6,437 nt of DNA from Acidobacteriota bacterium (GTDB lineage: Bacteria; Acidobacteriota; Blastocatellia; Pyrinomonadales; Pyrinomonadaceae), in the NCBI GenBank assembly GCA_023436495.1, contig JAEZIT010000031.1, positions 1 through 6,437 of the forward strand, written 5' to 3'. Position 1 is the first letter of the stretch. Each line of letters opens with the position of its first letter. The translations under genes and the position numbers were made by a program. Shown here piece by piece: positions 1-5,478 of the stretch. The notes beneath the pieces were generated by a model, which searched no databases, was not told the origin of the DNA, and worked only from the letters and a program-made list of their open reading frames with translations.

Positions 1-221
1 CTCTGTGCACCGTTCAGCGCCTGGTACAAGCAATTAAGGTTCATCGAACCTGCGGCCGCTGAAAGCAAAAGCGCGCATTTGCCGGCGGCCGCGGAATTAT
101 TTGGTGGAACCTGCTGTGCACCGGACAAAACCGCCACAAAACGCTGCTGAGCAACTGCGGCGGCGGCCAAAGCACAAAAAACAAATGCGAACACGGCGAT
201 CCTTGAAAATGGCTTTAACAT
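1..221 (-). CDS. Secreted CHRD-domain protein, N-terminal part (cut by the window edge)
   Basis: Reading the minus strand from the ATG at 221-219 gives 73 open codons to the edge of the window. Residues 1-24 form a classic Sec signal peptide: basic start (K3, R7), hydrophobic core from about 8 to 21, and an A-V-A signal at 22-24 predicting cleavage before Q25. The mature part opens with RFVAVLSGAQQVPP (27-40), the hallmark opening of the CHRD domain (F-x-A-x-LSGAxxVPP, then a small/Ala-rich turn and a beta strand). Two cysteines, C49 and C64, could form a disulfide in the periplasm. CHRD domains are named after chordin and occur in many bacterial secreted proteins, mostly of unknown function. 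An in-frame stop lies upstream at 287-285, and no Shine-Dalgarno site is visible; the signal peptide decides the start. The gene is divergent from the symporter. The family call is fairly sure; the role is unknown. Confidence 0.8.
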   Translation of the reverse strand, partial: MLKPFSRIAVFAFVFCALAAAAVAQQRFVAVLSGAQQVPPNNSAAAGKCALLLSAAAGSMNLNCLYQALNGAQ

Positions 222-236
222 AATCGGACAGGTAGA

Positions 237-252
237 ATTGATATGATTCAAT
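237..252. repeat. Short inverted repeat in divergent intergenic region
   Basis: The arms ATTGA (237-241) and TCAAT (248-252) are separated by six bases. The site lies 16 bases upstream of the CHRD gene start, where a repressor or activator could act, but five-base arms are short and may be chance. Confidence 0.25.
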
Positions 253-261
253 GATACCCAA

Positions 262-271
262 ATCGGCCGAT
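262..271. repeat. Perfect 10-base palindrome ATCGGCCGAT
   Basis: ATCGGCCGAT reads the same on both strands. It lies between the divergent CHRD and symporter genes, just upstream of a weak promoter-like pair for the symporter. It could be an operator half, but the core CGGCCG is common throughout this window, so it carries little weight alone. Confidence 0.25.
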
Positions 272-273
272 AT

Positions 274-303
274 TTGCTAAACTCTCAAAAATCTAGCTGT
301 AAC
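274..303 (+). promoter_or_regulatory. Weak sigma-70-like promoter candidate for the symporter
   Basis: TTGCTA (274-279) and TGTAAC (298-303) are spaced 18 bases apart, each matching the consensus boxes at about four of six positions. This would give a leader of roughly 80 bases carrying the palindrome at 346-357. The organism's sigma-factor preferences are unknown, so this is a guess from sequence likeness only. Confidence 0.2.
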
Positions 304-345
304 ATAAGATCCGGCCGGCCGAACGCGCCGCGTGAGGCCGCTCAG

Positions 346-357
346 AGGTCCGGACCT
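346..357. promoter_or_regulatory. Perfect 12-base palindrome (possible operator) upstream of the symporter
   Basis: AGGTCCGGACCT is a perfect dyad that ends 34 bases before the symporter ATG. Its position in the leader or just downstream of a promoter fits a repressor site. No known regulator motif is recognised, and it has no U-tract, so it is not a terminator. Confidence 0.35.
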
Positions 358-391
358 TCAGGCTCTTTCCGAAGAATTAATTAGATAAACA

Positions 392-1804
392 ATGCCCGAA
401 AAAGATAAAGAACCGGTTCGCGCTGACGAATATGAGCGCGAATTGATGACCGACCTGGATGACGAAACACCCGATCAGCCGAAAGGCATGGCGCTGCATA
501 CCAAGATACTCTTAGGTTTGCTGGTCGGTGTTATTGCCGGGCTCGGGATCAATTGGACGCTCGGCGGATCGCATCCGAATGTCGTCTGGATCGTTACGAA
601 CATCACGCAGCCCGTGGGCACGGTATTCCTGAACCTGCTGCTGATGATCGTGGTGCCGCTTGTATTCGCGTCGCTGGTCGTCGGCGTCGCGGGCATAGGC
701 GATATTAGAAAGCTCGGGCGGATCGGCCTGAAGTCATTCGGCTACTGCCTTGTGATCTCGGCGATTTCTGTGATCATCGGACTCGGACTTGCGAACACTA
801 TCCGGCCGGGCGAACGGATAAGCCCTGAGGTCGCCACCCAGTTAAAAGAAAAATTCAGCAGCGGCGCCGCCACTGCCACCGATGCTCAGCGAAAGGCTTC
901 CGAGGCTGCAAAAGCAGATTCGCCGCTGATGCAGGCCGTAAAGACGATCGTCCCCAGCAATGTGTTCAATTCAGTTTCCGGCACGAGCCCGAACATGCTG
1001 CATATCATGTTCTTCGCGTTGATCGTCGGGATAGCGATCACGTTGCTCCCTGCCCCTGTTTCCGAGCCGTTCGTCAGCGTGATGGAGTCGGTCTTTGCGA
1101 TCACGTCGAAGATAATCGATATCATCATGAAGTTTGCGCCATACGCAGTGGCGTGCCTGCTGTTTAACAATATTGCCCAATTCGGCCTCGACCTGCTCCA
1201 ATCGCTTGCATGGTTTGTCGTCACGGTGCTTCTCGGCCTGAGCCTGCATTTCTTCGGTGTATATTCGCTGTCGATCTGGTTCCTTTCGAAGATCAACCCG
1301 ATGGAGTTTTTCCGCCGTATACGAACGGTCATCGTGACGGCATTCTCGACGTCGTCGTCGAATGCGACACTGCCGACGGCCTTGCGCGTTTCTGAGGAAA
1401 ATCTTGGCGTGCCGAAGGAGATCAACAGCTTTGTGCTGACCGTCGGTGCTACGGCGAACCAGAACGGCACGGCGCTTTATGAGGGCGTGACCGTCTTGTT
1501 CCTCGCCCAGCTTGCCGGCGTCGACCTGTCGCTCGGGATTCAGCTGATGGTCGTTTATATGGCGATCCTCGGCGGCATCGGCACGGCCGGTGTTCCCTCG
1601 GGTTCGATCCCGTTCATTATCGGAATTCTCGCGATGATCAATATCGATCCGGCATTGATCGCGATTATTCTCGGCGTCGACCGTATTCTGGATATGTGCC
1701 GCACGACGCTGAACGTGGTCGGCGACCTGACCGCCGCGACATTCGTCGCACGCAGCGAGGGTTATGAGCTGCTGCAGGTTCAGGAAGACGCCGGCATCGG
1801 CTAA
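392..1804 (+). CDS. Dicarboxylate/amino acid:cation symporter (DAACS/SDF family), probably glutamate/aspartate uptake
   Basis: An inner-membrane secondary transporter of the GltPh/EAAT fold, which moves acidic amino acids or C4-dicarboxylates inward with cations. Residues 1-35 are a hydrophilic acidic cytoplasmic tail; membrane segments start near 38. Family motifs appear in order: the hairpin-1 serine stretch STSSSNATLP (319-328), the TM7 motif ATANQNGTALYEG (353-365), the hairpin-2 tip GIGTAGVPSG (395-404), and the TM8 motif DRILDMCRTTLNVVGD (430-445). D434, R437, T438, N441 and D445 line up with GltPh D394, R397, T398, N401 and D405. Asp at the D394 position, which binds the substrate amino group, favours glutamate/aspartate over dicarboxylates such as malate. 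N358 stands where GltPh has the sodium ligand D312. Length (470 residues) is normal for bacterial members; the excess over GltPh is the N-tail and the loop at about 140-190. The ATG lacks a clear Shine-Dalgarno site. The gene is monocistronic, with a terminator directly after it. The family is certain; the exact substrate is inferred. Confidence 0.95.
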   Translation: MPEKDKEPVRADEYERELMTDLDDETPDQPKGMALHTKILLGLLVGVIAGLGINWTLGGSHPNVVWIVTNITQPVGTVFLNLLLMIVVPLVFASLVVGVAGIGDIRKLGRIGLKSFGYCLVISAISVIIGLGLANTIRPGERISPEVATQLKEKFSSGAATATDAQRKASEAAKADSPLMQAVKTIVPSNVFNSVSGTSPNMLHIMFFALIVGIAITLLPAPVSEPFVSVMESVFAITSKIIDIIMKFAPYAVACLLFNNIAQFGLDLLQSLAWFVVTVLLGLSLHFFGVYSLSIWFLSKINPMEFFRRIRTVIVTAFSTSSSNATLPTALRVSEENLGVPKEINSFVLTVGATANQNGTALYEGVTVLFLAQLAGVDLSLGIQLMVVYMAILGGIGTAGVPSGSIPFIIGILAMINIDPALIAIILGVDRILDMCRTTLNVVGDLTAATFVARSEGYELLQVQEDAGIG

Positions 1805-1814
1805 AGGCTAAATC

Positions 1815-1843
1815 AAGGGCTCCGCGGTCGCGGGGCCTTTTTT
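1815..1843 (+). terminator. Intrinsic (rho-independent) terminator of the symporter gene
   Basis: GGCTCCGCG (1818-1826) pairs with CGCGGGGCC (1829-1837) in a GC-rich stem that contains one G-T pair, with a very tight loop (probably four bases once the top pair opens). It is followed at once by six T (1838-1843), and AA at 1815-1816 can extend the stem. It starts 11 bases after the symporter stop codon and separates the symporter from the rhomboid gene. Confidence 0.85.
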
Positions 1844-1867
1844 CTATCATTCCGCAAAACAAAAATC

Positions 1868-1897
1868 TTCACCGTATCCCTTTCCTAAGTGTAGAAT
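1868..1897 (+). promoter_or_regulatory. Likely promoter of the rhomboid gene
   Basis: TTCACC (1868-1873) and TAGAAT (1892-1897) are spaced 18 bases apart; the -10 box matches the sigma-70 consensus at five of six positions. The pair lies after the symporter terminator and about 35 bases before the rhomboid ATG, as expected for an independently transcribed gene. Confidence 0.4.
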
Positions 1898-1916
1898 GCA
1901 ATAAGCTGCAACAATT

Positions 1917-1926
1917 AGGAGGAGGA
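1917..1926 (+). promoter_or_regulatory. Strong ribosome binding site of the rhomboid gene
   Basis: AGGAGGAGGA is a near-ideal Shine-Dalgarno site ending six bases before the ATG at 1933. It fixes that start and is the only strong site in the window. Confidence 0.85.
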
Positions 1927-1932
1927 ACCTGA

Positions 1933-2640
1933 ATGTTTCCGATCGGCGACGATAATTCCGACCGTACCATCACACCGGTGGTCAATTACATGTTCATCGG
2001 CTTGAATGTGCTGGTGTTCGTGCTGCTGCAGGGGTTAGGCGGCAACGAAGCGTTTTCCTACGCTTATTCGCTTGTGCCGAAGGAAGTCACGAGCGGCGTA
2101 GATCTCGCCGGTGTCCAATTGGTCCGCGATGCGTTTGGGAACGTCGGCGAGGTACGGCTGTATCCGTCAGCTCTGCCGGTATATTTCAATTTTCTGAGCT
2201 CGATGTTCATGCACGGCGACATCATGCATCTGTTCGGAAACATGCTGTTCCTGTTCATTTTTGGCGACAATTTGGAAAACCTGCTCGGGCACATCCGATT
2301 TGCGGCGTTTTACATCGTATGCGGTTTGGCGGCGGCGATCGCGCAGATATTGATGGGCCCCGATTCGGTGATCCCGATGCTCGGTGCATCAGGCGCCATC
2401 TCCGGCGTGATGGGCGGATATCTGCTGTTATTTCCGACACGTCAGGTCCGGGCGATAATCTTCAATTTTCTGACGACCGTGCCCGCGTATGTTGCGCTCG
2501 GCATCTGGATCGTCTATCAGATCGTTATCGGTTACCTTACTCCGGCCGGTTCGGGCGGCGTCGCGTATGCCGCGCATATCGGAGGATTTATTGCCGGGCT
2601 CGCTTTGATCAAGGTCTTTGCGATCGGGCGGCGTATATAA
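1933..2640 (+). CDS. Rhomboid-family intramembrane serine protease
   Basis: A polytopic inner-membrane protease that cuts membrane-spanning substrates within or near the bilayer. The Ser-His dyad is visible: S153 in GASGAISG (151-158) and H215 in AYAAHIGGF (211-219). The oxyanion-hole pair H99 and N103 lies in HLFGN (99-103), preceded by the FMHGD motif (92-96). Hydrophobic segments at about 18-34, 97-115, 122-141, 147-168, 181-201 and 210-230 give the six-helix core common in bacteria; residues 36-88 form the long L1 loop between helices 1 and 2. The 235-residue length is usual for a minimal bacterial rhomboid without extra domains. It has its own promoter-like boxes and a strong ribosome binding site, so it is probably expressed alone. 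Its stop is six bases from the stop of the converging glycosyltransferase gene. The protease call is firm because all catalytic residues are present; its substrate cannot be deduced from these neighbours. Confidence 0.95.
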   Translation: MFPIGDDNSDRTITPVVNYMFIGLNVLVFVLLQGLGGNEAFSYAYSLVPKEVTSGVDLAGVQLVRDAFGNVGEVRLYPSALPVYFNFLSSMFMHGDIMHLFGNMLFLFIFGDNLENLLGHIRFAAFYIVCGLAAAIAQILMGPDSVIPMLGASGAISGVMGGYLLLFPTRQVRAIIFNFLTTVPAYVALGIWIVYQIVIGYLTPAGSGGVAYAAHIGGFIAGLALIKVFAIGRRI

Positions 2641-2646
2641 AAAACG

Positions 2647-4407
2647 TTAAGCATCGATCGAAAAATCGGCGTGCTTTCGTGACAGGTTAGGGTTATAGAA
2701 CGGATCACGGCCGATGTATTTTTTCCATTTGACCTTGAACCGATCGGCCTCGCCGTCGTCGGGCTTGCCGGCGCATTCCGGAATGCGGCCGCGGGCACAG
2801 ATCAGTTCGGCAAACGGCGTCATGACTATCCTGTGCCCCATTTCGCCAATTCGCAGGCAAAGATCGGCATCGAAAAGATGATCCGGGAACGGTTCAGGGT
2901 CGAATCCGCCGGCTTCTGCGAATAGTTCCTTTCTAACGGCGAAACAACCCGCCGAAACGGCGGCGAAATTCCCGGGCAGCACATTTCGACCCATGATACC
3001 GCCGAAATCACGCGGAAATCCGCTATATGCCGCACTTGCCGCGCCGCCGGCTCCGATGATGATCCCGCCGGTGAGCGTCGACCCGTCTGAAGTCAGCAAT
3101 TTTGCACCCGCGGGGCCGATCTCCGGTTGGTTGGCAAAACGGCATAGCTCGGTAAGCCAATCCTTGTTCAAAGGCATCAGCGACAGGTCCGTGAAGCAGA
3201 GAATTTCGCCGTTCGATCGCGATGCGGCTTCATTCATGTCGGCAGCGGCCGATCCCAGGCTTTTCAAATAACTGACGCTGCGACCCGAAATTGTAACGGG
3301 CCCGCGCACCGCGTCATTGGTGACAATAATTATTTCGTAATTCGGGTACGCCGTTGCGTTGGCAAATGCAGCGACAGCGTCTTCCATATCGCCACTGAAA
3401 GCTGCGGCCCGAATGACGAGACTCACCTTCGGCGGGGTTTCAGGCAGCACGTACCGAACGCGGTGCAGGTTGTAGATCGTCTGTTCGACGTGGACAAGCT
3501 TCCCGGTGCGCTCGAAATGCGAACGCAGAGCTTCGCGGGCGCGCTCGTGGGCGTAGGGTTTTTCGTCACCGCTGAAAGCGACCGAACCGCGGATCGCCCG
3601 CCAATGATAAAGGATGCGCGGAATATGGCGGATCTGATCTTCGTCGATCTGTTCGATCACCCGCAGGGCAAGGTCGTAATCCTGGCTGCCTTCGAGCCCG
3701 ATGCGAAATCCGCTGATCTTTCGCAGCAATTCGGTTCTGTAAGCGGAAAGATGAGTGATCAGGTTGAGCGAATAGAACAGGTCGCGGCTGAAATCGGGCT
3801 TGAATTTCGGCTCAAACCGCCGGCCTTTTTCGTCGATCAGGTCTTCATCGCTGTAGATCATCGCCGTTTCCGGATGTTCGGCGATCTCTTTCGCAACGTA
3901 AAACAGGGCGTCGGGCGAGAGTTCGTCATCGTGATCGAGCAGCACAGTAAATTCGCCCGTCGCAAGCGAGAGAGCGGAATTGGACGCTGCGGAGATATGG
4001 CCGTTCTCGGGGCGGTAAACGACCTTTATCCGGCCGTCGCCGGCGGCAAGCTCCGCTAGTACTTTTTTTATATGCGGGCTCGGGCTACAGTCGTCGGCGA
4101 CGCATAGTTCCCAGTTCTGATAGATCTGCCGCGTGACCGATCCGATGCAGAGGCGCAGCCACTTTTCATCGACGTTGTAAACCGGCATCACTACAGAAAT
4201 GAGCGGCCGCACCGCCATTTTATCGATCTCGTTTCTTATCTCGTCAAGGCGTGTTCGATCGATCGCGTTCTTCCTGATCCAGCGCTGATATTTACGCTGT
4301 TCATTTATCTTCCAATAGTTCCAGTACGCCGAGCGCCGCAGCCCGCGAATGCCCGATTCGCGCAGGATCTCGATCGCACGCCCAGCTTTTTTACGGAAAG
4401 AATTCAT
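2647..4407 (-). CDS. Two-domain family 2 glycosyltransferase for surface polysaccharide
   Basis: A cytoplasmic enzyme that transfers sugars from nucleotide donors to a growing glycan. A basic stem (about 1-66) leads into a first GT-A domain starting LISVVMPVYN (69-78). It has nucleotide-binding ADD (104-106), the metal-binding DHDD (158-161), the acceptor/base region EGSQDYDLALR (239-249) and YHWR (267-270), so it looks catalytically intact. A second GT2-like domain runs from about 326 (KVSLVIR) to 540. It keeps the fold marks YPNYEIIIV (354-362), GAKLL (434-438), AGCFAVRKELFAEAGGFD (486-503) and DADLCLR (513-519), but its metal motif reads FTDLSL (405-410) and other usual residues are changed. 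At 586 residues it is typical of tandem GT2 proteins of O-antigen and capsule clusters. The codon just before the ATG is TAA, so the start cannot lie upstream. It converges on the rhomboid gene and diverges from the methyltransferase. Donor and linkage cannot be told. Confidence 0.93.
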   Translation of the reverse strand: MNSFRKKAGRAIEILRESGIRGLRRSAYWNYWKINEQRKYQRWIRKNAIDRTRLDEIRNEIDKMAVRPLISVVMPVYNVDEKWLRLCIGSVTRQIYQNWELCVADDCSPSPHIKKVLAELAAGDGRIKVVYRPENGHISAASNSALSLATGEFTVLLDHDDELSPDALFYVAKEIAEHPETAMIYSDEDLIDEKGRRFEPKFKPDFSRDLFYSLNLITHLSAYRTELLRKISGFRIGLEGSQDYDLALRVIEQIDEDQIRHIPRILYHWRAIRGSVAFSGDEKPYAHERAREALRSHFERTGKLVHVEQTIYNLHRVRYVLPETPPKVSLVIRAAAFSGDMEDAVAAFANATAYPNYEIIIVTNDAVRGPVTISGRSVSYLKSLGSAAADMNEAASRSNGEILCFTDLSLMPLNKDWLTELCRFANQPEIGPAGAKLLTSDGSTLTGGIIIGAGGAASAAYSGFPRDFGGIMGRNVLPGNFAAVSAGCFAVRKELFAEAGGFDPEPFPDHLFDADLCLRIGEMGHRIVMTPFAELICARGRIPECAGKPDDGEADRFKVKWKKYIGRDPFYNPNLSRKHADFSIDA

Positions 4408-4417
4408 TTACTCAGAG

Positions 4418-4432
4418 GCCGGCGGCGCCGGC
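4418..4432. repeat. Small GC hairpin just upstream of the glycosyltransferase start
   Basis: GCCGGC (4418-4423) and GCCGGC (4427-4432) flank GGC; the hexamer is self-complementary, so either strand can fold into a six-pair stem with a three-base loop. It would lie in the 5' leader of the glycosyltransferase transcript, 11 bases before its ATG, where it could hinder translation. It may also simply reflect local GC richness. Confidence 0.25.
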
Positions 4433-4450
4433 GCGGATACAAGGAAGTAT

Positions 4451-4479
4451 TTCACAAGTTATCATTTTTTTGATTTACT
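4451..4479 (+). promoter_or_regulatory. Promoter candidate for the methyltransferase
   Basis: TTCACA (4451-4456) and TTTACT (4474-4479) are spaced 17 bases apart inside an AT-rich stretch, in contrast to the GC-rich DNA around it. A start of transcription about seven bases after the -10 box would fall only a few bases before the ATG at 4492, giving a nearly leaderless message. This agrees with the absence of a Shine-Dalgarno site there. Confidence 0.35.
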
Positions 4480-4491
4480 TATTAAACCGGT

Positions 4492-5478
4492 ATGCCGAAT
4501 TCCTGCCGCATTTGCGGAAATTCCGAAAATAACCGAATTCATACGGCGCGTGAAATGATGTTCGGCACGCGTGACGAATTCGATTATCTGGAATGCGGAC
4601 GCTGCGGCACGGTGCAGATCGTCGAGGTTCCCGATCTCTCGAAATATTACCCGAAGGATTACTATTCGCTCGCATCAGCGGGCGCCGTTGCCGAACTGAC
4701 ATCGTCAATTCAGCGGCGCTTTGCCGTGCGCGAGATCGGCCGGTATTTCGTTGAGGGACGCGGAGCCATTGGCCGTTGGGCCGCAGGCAAACGGCCGTGG
4801 CTTGCCGGGCATTTTCCCGCATCGCTCCGCGAACCGCTCCTCGGCCTTAATTTTCGCTCACGCATTCTCGATTTCGGCTGCGGCGCGGGTGAGCTTCTTC
4901 GCATACTTCATCTCTTCGGCTTTCGCGCCCTCACCGGAGCAGACGCGTTTATCGACGGCGAGATCCACCATCCCGAAGGAATTACCATACACAAACTGCC
5001 GCTCGAACAACTCGAACCCGCGTTTGACCTGATAATGCTGCACCATTCTTTTGAGCATCTGCCCGAACCGCGAAAGGCCCTGACAGAAATCCGCAGGCTG
5101 CTCGCGGCGGGCGGCACTTGCCTGATCCGCATTCCGGTCGTCAATCTGGCTTGGGCAGAATACGGTACTGATTGGGTGCAGCTCGACCCGCCGCGGCATC
5201 TGTTCCTTTATACCGAACGCGCTTTTCGCTCATTGGCCGAGGAATGCGGATTTACCGTCGCCAAGGTCACGTACGATTCGGAAGCGTTCCAGTTCTGGGG
5301 CAGCGAACAGTATCGTCGAAGCATCGCGATGAACGATCCGCAGGCGTACAGCGGCGACATCTCGGCAAGCATTTTTACGGCGGAACAAATCGCGGAATGG
5401 GAGAGAAAGGCCGAGGAATTGAATGCAGAGGGCCGCGGCGACCAGGCGTGTTTTTATCTGAAGGCCGTCAGCCCTTGA
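4492..5478 (+). CDS. Class I SAM-dependent methyltransferase with N-terminal zinc-knuckle
   Basis: Predicted to transfer a methyl group from S-adenosylmethionine, probably to a sugar or lipid-linked glycan given its setting. Two CxxC pairs, C5/C8 (CRIC) and C35/C38 (CGRC), form a rubredoxin-like zinc knuckle; the first pair sits right at the N-terminus and supports this ATG. The Rossmann methyltransferase core follows: motif I ILDFGCGAGELL (125-136) for SAM binding, FDLIMLHHSFEHLPEP (178-193) with the HSFEHL signature of this clan, and RLLAAGGTCLIRIP (202-215). LDPPRHLFLYT (231-241) is typical of relatives in polysaccharide loci. The C-terminal part (about 265-328) has no separate recognised domain, so it is shorter than the zinc-knuckle sugar C-methyltransferases that carry an extra C-terminal domain. 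It runs opposite to both flanking glycan genes and its last 11 bases overlap the Wzt-like gene. The class is sure; the acceptor is unknown. Confidence 0.9.
   Translation: MPNSCRICGNSENNRIHTAREMMFGTRDEFDYLECGRCGTVQIVEVPDLSKYYPKDYYSLASAGAVAELTSSIQRRFAVREIGRYFVEGRGAIGRWAAGKRPWLAGHFPASLREPLLGLNFRSRILDFGCGAGELLRILHLFGFRALTGADAFIDGEIHHPEGITIHKLPLEQLEPAFDLIMLHHSFEHLPEPRKALTEIRRLLAAGGTCLIRIPVVNLAWAEYGTDWVQLDPPRHLFLYTERAFRSLAEECGFTVAKVTYDSEAFQFWGSEQYRRSIAMNDPQAYSGDISASIFTAEQIAEWERKAEELNAEGRGDQACFYLKAVSP

Noticed and set aside
886..1470. A 194-codon open frame on the minus strand opposite the symporter
   Set aside because: It is antisense to conserved transporter motifs and its composition (no domain, no membrane or signal features) is that of a shadow frame.
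1805..1932. Small gene or riboswitch between the symporter and rhomboid genes
   Set aside because: The stretch is explained by the terminator, promoter boxes and ribosome binding site; no open frame with a start signal and no conserved riboswitch fold was seen.
2639..2674. Possible terminator for the glycosyltransferase (minus strand): imperfect hairpin at 2674-2651 followed by six T
   Set aside because: The stem has only four plus three pairs with an internal loop, it overlaps the end of the coding sequence, and the T-run is several bases away; too weak to call.
2319..2690. A 123-codon open frame overlapping the rhomboid gene in another frame
   Set aside because: The rhomboid frame carries all catalytic residues and the strong ribosome binding site; the alternative frame is Arg-rich with no domain.
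3463..4059. A 198-codon open frame on the plus strand opposite the glycosyltransferase
   Set aside because: It lies wholly antisense to well-conserved GT2 motifs, has no Shine-Dalgarno site, and its protein has no recognisable domain; it is a by-product of GC-rich codon use.
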